A stretch of 64,000 nucleotides of DNA from Streptomyces gelaticus. Its GTDB lineage: Bacteria > Actinomycetota > Actinomycetes > Streptomycetales > Streptomycetaceae. Numbering within the stretch: the stretch's first letter is position 1; each line of letters begins with the position of its first letter. The notes below the pieces were generated by a model. The model was given only the letters and a program-made list of their open reading frames with translations, was not told the origin of the DNA and ran no database searches. This document shows, one piece after another, positions 1 through 8,561 of the stretch. The translations under genes were made by a program, and so were the position numbers. The stretch spans positions 248,001-312,000 of the forward strand of contig NZ_BMTF01000007.1 of assembly GCF_014649535.1 (NCBI RefSeq), in the 5' to 3' direction.

Positions 1-785
1 AGCTGACCGGCCCCGGCTACTGGGGTCCGCGCGGTGAACGGCAGGACGCCGTGGCGGTGCTGCGGGCCGCCGTCGAGCAGGGCGTCACGCTCGTGGACAC
101 GGCCGACAACTACGGTCCGGGGCTGGCCGAGGAGCTGGTCGCCGAGGCGCTCCACCCGTACCGCGAGGAACTGGTGATCGCGACCAAGGGCGGCGTGGTG
201 CGCACCAGTGACAGCGCCTGGCACATCGCGGGCCGGCCGGAGCAGCTGCGGGCGATGTGCGAGGCCAGTCTGCGGCGGCTGCGGACGGACCGGATCGACC
301 TCTACCAGCTGCACCGGCTGGACCCCCGGGTGCCGATGGCCGACCAGCTGGGCGCTCTGGATGCGCTGAGGCAGGAAGGTAAGATCCGGTACATCGGTCT
401 GGACACCCTCACCGCCGACCAGCTGGAGCAGGCGCTCTCCCTGACCGGGATCGCCTCGGTGCAGAACCGCTTCAATCTCCTCGACCGTTCGTCGGACGCG
501 GTGCTGAAGGTGTGCGAGGCCCACGGCCTGGCCTTTCTGCCCTGGTTCCCGCTGGCGAACGGCGCTCTGACCGGCGACGCCGCCGCGGCGCTCACCGGCA
601 TCGCCGACCGGCACGGTGCCACCCGCGGGCAGATCGCCCTCGCTTGGCTGCTGCACCGGTCCCCCGTGCTGTGCCCGACCCCGGGCACCGGCTCGCCCGC
701 CCATCTGGCGGAGAACCTGGGGGCCCGGGAGATCCCGTTGTCCGCCGAGGACCTGAGCCGCCTGGAGGCGCTCGCACCCGCGTGA
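1..785 (+). CDS. Aldo/keto reductase, 5' end cut by the window edge
   Basis: NADPH-dependent carbonyl reductase of the AKR (TIM-barrel) superfamily, cytosolic. The reading frame is open from base 3, and upstream of the first possible GTG (51) it already encodes LTGPGYWGP, which is family-typical. The true start is therefore outside the window. Visible motifs are the active-site DTADNY segment, ATKGG on strand 3, DLYQLHRLD, IGLD, VQNRFNLLDR and a C-terminal PTPGTGSPAHLAENL that matches the cofactor-binding loop. The stop at 783-785 lies just before the downstream ABC ATPase start at 800, so the two are probably co-transcribed. The physiological substrate cannot be read from the sequence. Confidence 0.9.
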   Translation, partial: LTGPGYWGPRGERQDAVAVLRAAVEQGVTLVDTADNYGPGLAEELVAEALHPYREELVIATKGGVVRTSDSAWHIAGRPEQLRAMCEASLRRLRTDRIDLYQLHRLDPRVPMADQLGALDALRQEGKIRYIGLDTLTADQLEQALSLTGIASVQNRFNLLDRSSDAVLKVCEAHGLAFLPWFPLANGALTGDAAAALTGIADRHGATRGQIALAWLLHRSPVLCPTPGTGSPAHLAENLGAREIPLSAEDLSRLEALAPA

Positions 786-799
786 AGGAGCACTCGCCC

Positions 800-1660
800 G
801 TGACCACCCCCCGTATCACCCCCGCCGTCCTCCCCGCCCCGGCCGCCGCTCCCGAGCCGGGTGCCGCCGCCCCGGTGATCCGGGCCGACGCCGTCTCGCT
901 CGTACGGGACGGCAATGTGCTGCTCGACTCGGTCTCGCTGACCGTACGCAGCGGCGAGCACTGGGCGCTGCTCGGTGCCAACGGCGCCGGGAAGAGCACG
1001 CTGCTGGGGCTGCTCGGCGCGGTCAACCACCCCACCCGGGGTTCGGTGGAGGTGCTGGGACGCACCCTCGGCCGGGTCGATCTGCGGGAGCTGCGGTCAC
1101 TGCTCGGGCATGTCGATCCGCGTCATCCGCTGCGTTCCCCGCTGTCGGTGCACGAGGTGGTGCTGACCGGTCTGACCAACTCGGTCGAACCGGTGCCGCG
1201 CCGGTCGGTGAGCGAGGAGCAGCTCGACCGGGCGGAACGGCTGCTGAAAGTGCTCGGCATGGGCGGCAAGTCGGGCTCGCGCTGGCCGGCGCTGTCGCAG
1301 GGTGAGCGGGGCCGTACGCTCATCGCCCGCGCCCTGATGCCGCAGCCGCGGCTGCTGCTGCTCGACGAGCCGGCCACCGGACTCGACCTCGCCGCGCGCG
1401 AGCAGCTGCTCGACAGTCTGGACGTGCTGCGGGAGGAACACCCCGAGCTGGCAACCGTCCTGGTCACCCATCACCTGGAGGAGCTGCCCGCCTCCACCAC
1501 GCACGCGCTGCTGCTGCGGGGCGGCCGGTGCGTGGCCACGGGCCCGGCGGACGAGGTACTGACCACGGACCGGGTGAGCGACTGCTTCGGGCATCCGGTG
1601 CGGATCTCCCGTACGGACGGCCGGTGGGCGGCTCGGGCGCAGCGCGTCGCCCGTCGCTGA
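800..1660 (+). CDS. ABC transporter ATP-binding protein
   Basis: Cytoplasmic ABC ATPase of 286 residues. It has Walker A GANGAGKST (about residues 59-67), an atypical signature LSQGERGR, Walker B LLLLDEPATGLD and a switch histidine in VTHH. The start was placed at GTG 800 because AAGGAG sits about 9 bases upstream; an in-frame GTG at 782 overlaps the stop of the preceding reductase but has no comparable ribosome site. The N-terminal ~25 residues are Ala/Pro-rich. The layout resembles stand-alone ModF/iron-type ATPases. No permease or binding protein is adjacent, so the transported substrate is unknown. Confidence 0.88.
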   Translation: MTTPRITPAVLPAPAAAPEPGAAAPVIRADAVSLVRDGNVLLDSVSLTVRSGEHWALLGANGAGKSTLLGLLGAVNHPTRGSVEVLGRTLGRVDLRELRSLLGHVDPRHPLRSPLSVHEVVLTGLTNSVEPVPRRSVSEEQLDRAERLLKVLGMGGKSGSRWPALSQGERGRTLIARALMPQPRLLLLDEPATGLDLAAREQLLDSLDVLREEHPELATVLVTHHLEELPASTTHALLLRGGRCVATGPADEVLTTDRVSDCFGHPVRISRTDGRWAARAQRVARR

Positions 1661-1667
1661 CCGGTGC

Positions 1668-2060
1668 TCAGCCGTCGGCGCCCGGAGCGGTGTCGGTGGC
1701 ACCGAACGGTGTGGCCTGGTTGAAGTAGAGCACCCAGCCCGCGTCGGTCAGCCGCCACACCGAACTGCGGTGGGCGAGGCGCCCCTTCGTCTCGGTGTCG
1801 TAGGTGAGGTGGACGAGGTCGTCGGCGAGCTGGACGCCGCTCATCCGGGACGCGGTGAGCGGGCCGGGGCGCGGGGCGTCCGCCGCGGTGAGCGAGGCGA
1901 TCATGGTGTCGCGGTCCCAGACCCGGCCGGTGTAGTCGATCTCGCGGTAGTCGGGGTGCAGCAACTGGGTGAGGAGTTCGGCGGAGGCACGCACGGCCGG
2001 ATCCAGGAGGCGCAGCTCGCCCTCGACCGCGGCGGCCACGCCGGGCGACGGTTCGGTCAT
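1668..2060 (-). CDS. SnoaL/DUF4440-like small protein (NTF2 fold)
   Basis: 130-residue protein with the pattern of the NTF2-like DUF4440/SnoaL group. An N-terminal helix ends in LLHPDYREIDYTGRVWDR, followed by alternating strands including HLTYDTETKG, HRSSVWRLTDAGW and LYFNQATPF. Members of this fold are small ligand-binding or degradative proteins; no catalytic assignment is possible here. Its ATG overlaps the stop of the upstream DUF1697 gene (ATGA, 2057-2060), so the two are translationally coupled. It converges on the ABC ATPase, with only 7 bases between the stops. Confidence 0.75.
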   Translation of the reverse strand: MTEPSPGVAAAVEGELRLLDPAVRASAELLTQLLHPDYREIDYTGRVWDRDTMIASLTAADAPRPGPLTASRMSGVQLADDLVHLTYDTETKGRLAHRSSVWRLTDAGWVLYFNQATPFGATDTAPGADG

Positions 2061-2662
2061 GTGCAGGCTCCGTCGTCGTGCGTGGGTGCCGTGGTCCCCG
2101 TGGGTGCCGTGATCTGCGTGGATGACGTCATCTCCACCAGCTTGACCACAGTGTTCCAGTTGCGCGAAGTGGCGACGAGGCCCTTGGTGACGGAGGAGCG
2201 GGACAGCGCCTCGGCGAGCTTCGAGCGGCCCAGTCCGTCGGGGGCGTAGAGGTAGAGCGCGCGGTCACCGAGGCCGAATGCCTCGGGGAGGAAGGCCGCC
2301 GGGTCGATCCGGGCGAAGCGGCCGGCGTCGACCGGCTGGTCGTAGTAGGTGATGTGGAGCTGTTTTCCTTCGAGTCCGGCGGCCGGGAACGGGCAGGCCG
2401 CCGCAACTGCCGCCAGGTAGGCACCGTCCCGGACCAGACAGGGGACGGGGAAGCCGAAGCGCTTCTCGATGGCCTGCTCCAGTTCGGCGGCGAGTGCGTT
2501 CTCGTCGTCCGACGCGCTGCTGAAGACGGCGTTGCCGCTCTGCAGGTGGGTGCGCACGTCTCCGTGCCCCAGTTCGTCGAGCAGCGTACGGAGTTCGGCC
2601 ATCGGGACCTTCTTGTGGCCGCTCACATTGATCCCGCGCAACAGCGCCGCGTACATCGTCAT
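2057..2662 (-). CDS. DUF1697 family protein
   Basis: 201-residue protein with the DUF1697 hallmark N-terminus YAALLRGINVSGHKKVPM followed by LRTLLDELGH and THLQSGNAVFSS. This family is widespread in Gram-positive bacteria and has no firmly established biochemical role. I placed the start at ATG 2662 (a second ATG is at 2656) because the family begins almost exactly there; the extra upstream residues in the open frame are Arg/Pro-rich and look non-coding. It is coupled by a 4-base overlap to the downstream NTF2-like gene. Confidence 0.8.
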   Translation of the reverse strand: MTMYAALLRGINVSGHKKVPMAELRTLLDELGHGDVRTHLQSGNAVFSSASDDENALAAELEQAIEKRFGFPVPCLVRDGAYLAAVAAACPFPAAGLEGKQLHITYYDQPVDAGRFARIDPAAFLPEAFGLGDRALYLYAPDGLGRSKLAEALSRSSVTKGLVATSRNWNTVVKLVEMTSSTQITAPTGTTAPTHDDGACT

Positions 2663-2696
2663 GGGCACACCATAAAACGATCCCTTCGCACGATGC

Positions 2697-2731
2697 GGCC
2701 GCCGCGCCCCGTGGGGGAGGGCGCGGCGGCC
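2697..2731 (-). terminator. Stem-loop downstream of the subtilase gene
   Basis: A perfect 13-bp inverted repeat (2697-2709 against 2719-2731, left arm GGCCGCCGCGCCC) with a 9-base loop lies about 20 bases beyond the stop of the protease gene and upstream of the DUF1697 start. There is no T-run, which is common for GC-rich actinobacterial terminators. Confidence 0.6.
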
Positions 2732-2750
2732 GGTCACGGCTGAGGAACGG

Positions 2751-3953
2751 TTACTCGACGACCTTCAGCAGCTTGTTCGGCGTGCCCTCGGTCGCGTTGG
2801 AGATCGCGTCGGGGGTGGCCCCGTCGGTCAGCGCCGTGGCGACCTCCTCGGGGGTGGCGTCCGGGTGACCGGCGAGGTAGACGGCGGCGGCACCGACGAC
2901 GTGGGGGGTCGCCATGGACGTGCCGGAGATGGTGTCGGAGCCGTCGTCGCTGTCGTTCCAGGACGAGGTGATGTCCGATCCCGGGGCGTAGATGTCCACG
3001 ATCGAGCCGTAGTTGGAGAACGACGACTGCTCGTCGTCCACCGTGGACGAGGCGACCGTGATGGCCTCCGGGACGCGGGCCGGGGAGCTGTCGCTCGCGT
3101 CGGTGGACTCGTTGCCGGCGGCCACCGCGAAGGTGACACCGGAGGCGATGGCCTTTTGGACCGCGGCGTCGAGCGCCTCGTCCGCGCCGCCGCCGAGGCT
3201 CATGTTGGCGACGGAGGGGCCCTCGTGGTTCTCGGTGACCCAGTCGATGCCGGCGACGACCTGCTCGGTGGTGCCCGAGCCGGAGTCGTCGAGCACCCGG
3301 ACGGCGACGATCTTGGCCTTCTTGGCGACGCCGTAGGTCGCACCCGCGATGGTGCCCGCCACATGGGTGCCGTGGCCGTTGCCGTCGTCGGCGCTGTCGT
3401 CGTTGTCCACGGCGTCGTAACCCGAGCTGGCCCGGCCCTCGAACTCGTTGTGCGTGGTACGGACACCGGTGTCGATGACGTACGCGGTGACACCCTCGCC
3501 CGCGCTGTCCGGGTAGGTGTACGCGTTGTCGCCGGCCGTCTCGGTCTGGTCGATCCGGTCCAGCCCCCAGGACGGCGGGTTGTCCTGGGTCTCGTCGATG
3601 TGGAACTTCTTGTTCTGGACGACCTTGGAGACGGCCGGGTCGGCCGCCAGGCGCTTGGCCTCGGTGAGCGAAAGGCCGCTGGCGGAGAAGCCGTTGATGG
3701 CGGAGCTGTAGTTCCGCTGCAGCTTGCCGCCGTACTCCTTGGCGAGCTTCGCCTTGTCGGCCTTCTGGTCCAGCATCACGATGTAGCTGCCGGAGACGGC
3801 GTTCGCCGCGTCCGCGCCGTAGACGAGGCCCATCGCGGGGGCGGGGGCCGCGCCGGCGAGGGAGGTGTTGAGCAGGGTGACTCCGGCGGCCGCGGCCACG
3901 GCGGTTATCGCCGCGGTCAGCTTGATCCGGCGTGCGCGCTTGTGAATTGCCAT
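2751..3953 (-). CDS. Secreted subtilisin-like serine protease (S8, proteinase K-type)
   Basis: 400-residue extracellular peptidase precursor. Residues 1 to about 36 are a Sec signal (basic MAIHKRARR, Ala-rich core, cleavage near AGAAPA). Residues ~55-118 form an inhibitor-I9 propeptide beginning SYIVMLDQKA. The catalytic domain follows, with the triad Asp161 (VIDTG), His194 (GHGTHVAG) and Ser346 (GTSMATPH) and oxyanion Asn281 (AAGN). No C-terminal add-on domain is present. The start was placed at ATG 3953, with AGGAG about 10 bases upstream; an in-frame start at 3974 would put seven residues before the basic n-region. It probably degrades extracellular protein during growth or development. 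Transcription is monocistronic, with a stem-loop at 2697-2731. Confidence 0.95.
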   Translation of the reverse strand: MAIHKRARRIKLTAAITAVAAAAGVTLLNTSLAGAAPAPAMGLVYGADAANAVSGSYIVMLDQKADKAKLAKEYGGKLQRNYSSAINGFSASGLSLTEAKRLAADPAVSKVVQNKKFHIDETQDNPPSWGLDRIDQTETAGDNAYTYPDSAGEGVTAYVIDTGVRTTHNEFEGRASSGYDAVDNDDSADDGNGHGTHVAGTIAGATYGVAKKAKIVAVRVLDDSGSGTTEQVVAGIDWVTENHEGPSVANMSLGGGADEALDAAVQKAIASGVTFAVAAGNESTDASDSSPARVPEAITVASSTVDDEQSSFSNYGSIVDIYAPGSDITSSWNDSDDGSDTISGTSMATPHVVGAAAVYLAGHPDATPEEVATALTDGATPDAISNATEGTPNKLLKVVE

Positions 3954-4253
3954 GAAGAGGGGTCTCCTCGTCATTCTTTGTGGGGGGATTGACCCCCGGC
4001 CGGAAGATCTCCGGGGGCTGGCTCGAAACCCTCGCCGATTGACGCGCCCAGATCAAGACCTTCATGCGGCTGTGACTTACTCAACAAAGTTACGTAATAA
4101 GAAACCGGCCAGCCGCACCCAAGTCGGGCACGGTCGCCGCAACATCCGCCGCGCGCACCGGGCTTGCGGCACGACCGGCATACTTCGCACGCGGGAAGAC
4201 GAACCGCGCCCGACTGTACGTACGGGGGCGACGGCTTGATTCCATTCCCGTGT
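3954..4253 (-). promoter_or_regulatory. Upstream region of the protease gene
   Basis: 300 bases without a convincing gene, between the protease start and the end of the solute-binding protein frame. The stretch 4078-4105 is markedly AT-richer than its surroundings and contains the 8-base palindrome TTACGTAA (4090-4097). This is the most likely promoter or operator zone for the protease. A 15-base inverted repeat, ACGTGGT-G-ACCACGT (4267-4281), lies just inside the end of the binding-protein frame. I cannot assign a sigma factor. Confidence 0.35.
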
Positions 4254-5747
4254 TCACAGAGCTCTCACGTGGTGACCACGTTGAGGTCGGCTTCGGACGA
4301 CGCGGACCTCGCAGACCCGCATCGGCCCGGCGAGCGGCATCTTCGCGGCGGTCCGGTGGACACCGATCGGCTCTCCGAACCAACCTGTCCGGCACGGCGG
4401 CGGAAGCGTTGAAGAGCCGTCCGCCGCCGCACCGTCCGCGAGAGCGCCTCGGCGCTGATAGCGGGCCAGGACCCGGTTCCCGTCGTCGACCAGACGCTTC
4501 CTCAGCTCCTGTGCCCCGATGGCCCCGCTGTAGTACTCCTGGAGGGCGGGCGTGGCGACCTTGTCCTTCCACTCCGGGTAGCCGCGCACCGACTGGGCGG
4601 GCGCCGGCCGCAGCGCCTTCGCGACGGCGACACCGGTCGCCCAGCCGTTCTCGGCGGTGTGAAGGGACGGGTCGGCGAGGGCCGCGGTGCCGGTCGGAAG
4701 CATCCAGTCGCCCTTGGCCAGGCGCACCATGTTCGCCGGCCGGAGCAGGAAGTCGATGAACTGCGCGGCCTCCCTCTTGTGCGGGCTGGCCTCCGAGACG
4801 GACAGCGTCTGCGGGCTCACGCCCTGGGCGAGGCCCGCACTGCCCGCGGGGGCCGGCAGGACCGTCCACTCGAAGCCCTCGGGTGCCTGCTCGACGACCT
4901 GCTGGCGGTACGAGAAGCCCAGCGGCACCATTGCGTACTTGCCGCCGAAGAACCCGGGCAGGGTGTCGGAGCCACCCATGCCGAGTGCGGTGCGCGCAGC
5001 GCTGTGGTCGGTGTTGACCTGGTCGCGGATGGTGCCGGGGACGACCTGGTCGCCCTCCCCCGCGCGGATGGTCACCCTGCCGTCGGCGCCACGGTGGAAG
5101 AGCTGCCCGCCGCCGGAGAGTCCGAGGTTGAGGGTGACGGAGACCGGCTCCTTGAGCGGCCAGGCGACGCCGTACCGCCCCTTGCCCGTCAGCTCCTCGG
5201 TGATCTGCCGGAACTCGGCCCAGCTCCAAGGCTCGTCGGGGGTCGGGACGCGAACCCCGGACTCGGTGAGGATCTTGGTGCTGGCGATCAGGACGCGGGG
5301 TTCCTGGAGGAACGGCACACCGTAGACGCCGTCGCCGAAGGTGGTGGTGGACCAGCTCTGCTGCGGGATGTCGGCGGTCAGCCGGCCCGGGAGGAGCCCG
5401 CGCAGGTCCGCGAGGTAGCCGCTGTGGGCGAAGTCGGCCAGGTCGTCGGATGCGTCGTGGATGATGTCCGGGGCCTCGTCGCCCTCGAAGGAGGTCAGCA
5501 GCTGGTCGTGGACGGTGTCCCAGCTGCCCTGGACGTAGCTGACATGGATGTCCGGATGGGCCTCGTTCCACTCCTTCACCAGCTGTCTGTTGGCCTCGAC
5601 GGACTCCTTCTGCCAGGCCAGCGACTGGAAGCTGAGCTCGATCCGCCCGCTTTCGCCCCGGTCGTCGTCCGTCCCGGCGCAGCCGGTGAGCAGCAGGGCC
5701 AGCACGGTGGCCGTGGCGGCGGCCGCCGTCCGCAGGGATGCCCGCAT
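4254..5747 (-). CDS. Sugar ABC transporter substrate-binding lipoprotein
   Basis: Extracytoplasmic solute-binding protein (family 1, maltose/trehalose/oligosaccharide type), 497 residues. The signal ends in a lipobox VLALLLTGC (lipidated Cys23), and the mature domain carries the usual hallmarks, such as DIIHDASDDL, GVPFLQEPRVLIA and the hinge segment GKYAMVPLGFSYR. It starts at ATG 5747, sharing one base with the stop of the upstream permease (TGATG). Oddity: after RVLARYQRR (about base 4450) the frame runs on for ~64 residues of low-complexity, Arg/Pro-rich sequence. Family members normally stop near that point, so a late frameshift or lost stop is likely. It sits last in its operon, after both permeases, which is an unusual order. 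Confidence 0.9.
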   Translation of the reverse strand: MRASLRTAAAATATVLALLLTGCAGTDDDRGESGRIELSFQSLAWQKESVEANRQLVKEWNEAHPDIHVSYVQGSWDTVHDQLLTSFEGDEAPDIIHDASDDLADFAHSGYLADLRGLLPGRLTADIPQQSWSTTTFGDGVYGVPFLQEPRVLIASTKILTESGVRVPTPDEPWSWAEFRQITEELTGKGRYGVAWPLKEPVSVTLNLGLSGGGQLFHRGADGRVTIRAGEGDQVVPGTIRDQVNTDHSAARTALGMGGSDTLPGFFGGKYAMVPLGFSYRQQVVEQAPEGFEWTVLPAPAGSAGLAQGVSPQTLSVSEASPHKREAAQFIDFLLRPANMVRLAKGDWMLPTGTAALADPSLHTAENGWATGVAVAKALRPAPAQSVRGYPEWKDKVATPALQEYYSGAIGAQELRKRLVDDGNRVLARYQRRGALADGAAADGSSTLPPPCRTGWFGEPIGVHRTAAKMPLAGPMRVCEVRVVRSRPQRGHHVRAL

Positions 5748-6586
5748 CAGCTCTTCACCGCCCCGGCCAGCATGCCGCCCGTGATCCGCCGCTGGATGAC
5801 CGCGAAGATCACCAGCGAGGGGAGGGTGGCGAGGAACGCGGCGGCGGCGAGCGGCCCGAGATCGGCCGCGCCCTCCGCACCGATGAAGTGGGTCAGTACG
5901 ACCGGCAAGGTCTGCTTCTCCGGGGTCTTGAGCAGGACGAGCGCGAAGAAGAGCTCGTTCCACGCGGTGATGAAGGCGAAGAGCGCGGTGGCGACGATGC
6001 CGGGGGCCAGCAGTGGAGCCGTGACGGAGACGAGGGTCCGTACCCGGCCCGCCCCGTCGACCGAGGCGGCCTCCTCCAGCTCGACGGGCACGGCCCGCAC
6101 GTATCCGGCCAGCATCCAGAGCGCGAAGGGCAGCGCCCAGACGACGTACACCATGATCAGCCCCCACAGGGTGTTGATCAGACGGAGGTTCTTCAGGATC
6201 AGGAAGAGCGGGATGATCAGCAGGACGAGCGGGAACGCCTGGCTGATCACCACCCAACCGGTGGCCGCCGTCGAGAGCCTGGAGCGGCGGCGGGCCATCA
6301 CGTACGCCAGGGGCGTGGCGACGACGACCGCGATGAGGGCGGCGCAGACCGCGGCGACCAGCGAATTGGCGGCGGCCTGGAGCAGCGGCTGCTCGTCGAA
6401 GGCCTTGCGGAAGTTGTCGAGCGTCGGCTGGTCGGGGATCCAGGTGGGGTGCAGGGAGCCGAGTTCACGCGCCGGTTTGAAGGCGGTGGAGACCAGCCAG
6501 AGGAACGGGAACGCCAGGAAGACGAGATAGCCGAGCAGCGCGGCGTACTGTCCGGCGCGTGCGGCTGCGCTGGTGCGCATGCTCAT
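5747..6586 (-). CDS. Sugar ABC transporter permease, MalG type
   Basis: Inner-membrane permease of 279 residues with about six hydrophobic segments. It carries the conserved cytoplasmic EAA loop (ELEEAASVDGAGRVRTL) that docks to the ATPase, and an N-terminal SMRTSAAARAGQYAALLGY. ATG 6586 was chosen because GGAGG lies 9 bases upstream; it overlaps the stop of the first permease (ATGA). It partners the upstream MalF-type permease and the downstream binding lipoprotein. No ATPase gene accompanies them, so the complex probably uses a shared ATPase such as MsiK encoded elsewhere (known for Streptomyces sugar importers; inferred here). Confidence 0.93.
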   Translation of the reverse strand: MSMRTSAAARAGQYAALLGYLVFLAFPFLWLVSTAFKPARELGSLHPTWIPDQPTLDNFRKAFDEQPLLQAAANSLVAAVCAALIAVVVATPLAYVMARRRSRLSTAATGWVVISQAFPLVLLIIPLFLILKNLRLINTLWGLIMVYVVWALPFALWMLAGYVRAVPVELEEAASVDGAGRVRTLVSVTAPLLAPGIVATALFAFITAWNELFFALVLLKTPEKQTLPVVLTHFIGAEGAADLGPLAAAAFLATLPSLVIFAVIQRRITGGMLAGAVKS

Positions 6587-7533
6587 CGGTCCTCGCCTCC
6601 CCCGAGCCGGCCGGCGAGATACACCGCGAGGATCACGGAGATCACCGCGACCATCACACAGCCCATCGCAGCGGCGTATCCGAACTGTCCGTAGTGGAAG
6701 GCCTCCTCGTACGCGAAGAGCATCGGCAGCCGGGTGCGCCCGCCGGGCCCGCCGTTGGTCAGTACGTAGACCAGCGCGAAGGAGTTGAAGTTCCAGATGA
6801 AGTTGAGCGCGGTGATGGCGAGCGCGACCGGTCTGAGCACGGGCCAGGTGACGGTACGGAAGCGGCGCCAGGCACCGGCCCCGTCCAGCGCGGCCGCCTC
6901 GTGGAGCTCCTGCGGGGTGTTCTGCACTCCGGCGAGCAGGGCGACAGTGGTCTGGGGCATGCCCGCCCAGACGCCCACGACGATCACGGCGGGCAGGGCG
7001 GTGGCGAGTCCGGTGAGCCAGTCCCGGCCGTCGCCGAGGCCGAGATCGCGGATGGTCTCGTTGAGGAAGCCCGCGTCCGGGTGGTAGACGAGCCGCCACA
7101 TGAGGCCCACGACCACCTCGGGCATCGCCCACGGAATGATCGCCAGCGCCCGCGCCAGCCAGCGCATCCGCAGATTCTGGTTGAGCAGCAGGGCGAGGCC
7201 GAGGGCCAGTACGAACTGGGGCACGGTGACGCCGAACGCCCACACCAGGCCGATCCGGAACGAGTCCCAGAAAAGGGTGTCGTGGAGCAGGTCCTGGAAG
7301 TTCAGCCCGCCCACCCACTGGGTGGAGCGGGTGCGGCCGGACTGGGCGTCGGTGAAGGCCAGCGCGATGCCGTAGAGCAGGGGGCCGACGCTCAGGATGA
7401 GGATCGGGATCAGCGCGGGCAGCACCAGGAACCAGGCTCCGGCGCTCCGGCCGGACGGCCTGGGCCGCTTGTCCTGCGGGGAGCCGGGCGGGCCGTGTCT
7501 CTCGGTACGTACGGTTGCACTCGCCAATGTCAC
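6583..7533 (-). CDS. Sugar ABC transporter permease, MalF type
   Basis: Inner-membrane permease of 316 residues: a hydrophilic N-terminus, then about six membrane segments starting at AWFLVLPALIPILIL. It has the EAA loop ELHEAAALDGAGAWRRF and the conserved NGGPGG segment before the last helix. The start was placed at GTG 7533 because AAGGGGG stands 7 bases upstream; the in-frame ATG at 7554 has no ribosome site. It is the first gene of the three-gene importer operon, divergent from the phosphotransferase at 7659 with a ~125-base shared control region. Cargo is probably an oligosaccharide; nothing in the sequence fixes which. Confidence 0.92.
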   Translation of the reverse strand: MTLASATVRTERHGPPGSPQDKRPRPSGRSAGAWFLVLPALIPILILSVGPLLYGIALAFTDAQSGRTRSTQWVGGLNFQDLLHDTLFWDSFRIGLVWAFGVTVPQFVLALGLALLLNQNLRMRWLARALAIIPWAMPEVVVGLMWRLVYHPDAGFLNETIRDLGLGDGRDWLTGLATALPAVIVVGVWAGMPQTTVALLAGVQNTPQELHEAAALDGAGAWRRFRTVTWPVLRPVALAITALNFIWNFNSFALVYVLTNGGPGGRTRLPMLFAYEEAFHYGQFGYAAAMGCVMVAVISVILAVYLAGRLGGGEDR

Positions 7534-7658
7534 GAATCTGCCCCCTTGCGTCATTCGATCGGTTTCATACCGTTCTGGCCGCTCAGGTGGCCTCCGTCAT
7601 CGTGCTGACGGGCCGTCGGTTCGTCAAGGCAACCTGCACGGATGCGAAAATCGGAGCC

Positions 7659-8525
7659 ATGAACGAGATGCGCGCGCGTGAGGTGCTGACCGCTGCCGGA
7701 CTGTCCGGCGGTGCGGAGCTGCTCGCGCTGGGTGAGAACGCGGTGTTCGCCGTCGGCGACCTGGTGGTCAAGGTCGGCCGGGACGCCGTGCGGCACCCGG
7801 AACTACGGGACCGGGCCGAACGCGAGGTGGCCGTCGCCCGGTGGCTGGCCGACTCGGGCGTACCCGCCGTGCGGGCCGCCGAGAGCACGGCGCGCCTGGT
7901 GGAGGGCCACCCGGTGACCCTCTGGCACCGGCTGCCCGACGCCGTGCGCCCCGCCGAGCCGCGGGACCTGGCGCAGCTGCTCACCCTGGTGCACGCGCTC
8001 CCCGCCCCGGACGGCCTCGGTCTGCCGCGCCGTGAGCTGCTGGGCGGCGTCGAACGCTGGCTGCGGCTCGCGGGCGACGCGATCGACCCGGCCGACGCCG
8101 ACTATCTTCGCGAGCGCCGCGACGGTTTCACGACGGCGGCCGCCGCACTGGTCCCGCATCTGCCGCCGGGGCCGATCCACGGCGACGCGCTGCCCCGCAA
8201 CGTCCATGTCAGTCCGGACGGGCCGGTGCTGGTCGATCTGGAGACCTTCTCCTCGGATCTGCGCGAGCACGACCTGGTGGTGCTCGCACTGTCCCGGGAC
8301 CGCTACGGTCTGGCGCCCGAGGCGTACGACGCCTTCACCGCCGCGTACGGCTGGGACGTCCGCGAGTGGGAGGGCTGCGCGGTGCTTCGCGGGGCCCGGG
8401 AGACGGCCAGCTGTGCCTGGGTGTCCCAGCACGCCCCGGTCAACCCGAAGGCCCTCACCGAATTCCGCCGCCGGGTGGCCTCGCTGCGTGACGGCGACAC
8501 GGCCGTGCGGTGGTATCCGTTCTGA
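7659..8525 (+). CDS. Aminoglycoside-phosphotransferase (APH) family kinase
   Basis: 288-residue cytosolic protein of the APH/choline-kinase fold. It shows a nucleotide-loop region LLALGENAVFAVGDLVVKVGR, catalytic motif HGDALPRNVH and metal-binding DLETFS. Upstream open sequence is not family-like, and GGAG sits close before ATG 7659, so the shorter start is preferred. APH-fold kinases act on antibiotics, sugars or small metabolites. With no resistance context here, an orphan small-molecule kinase is the safest reading. It is divergent from the sugar importer. Confidence 0.82.
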   Translation: MNEMRAREVLTAAGLSGGAELLALGENAVFAVGDLVVKVGRDAVRHPELRDRAEREVAVARWLADSGVPAVRAAESTARLVEGHPVTLWHRLPDAVRPAEPRDLAQLLTLVHALPAPDGLGLPRRELLGGVERWLRLAGDAIDPADADYLRERRDGFTTAAAALVPHLPPGPIHGDALPRNVHVSPDGPVLVDLETFSSDLREHDLVVLALSRDRYGLAPEAYDAFTAAYGWDVREWEGCAVLRGARETASCAWVSQHAPVNPKALTEFRRRVASLRDGDTAVRWYPF

Positions 8526-8561
8526 GCGCTGCCCCCTGAACCCGGCCGCGGGGCCGGACCG

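Noticed and set aside
2734..4065. Alternative minus-strand frame overlapping the subtilase
   Set aside because: Arg/Gly/His-rich composition, no family match; the protease frame has a complete catalytic triad.
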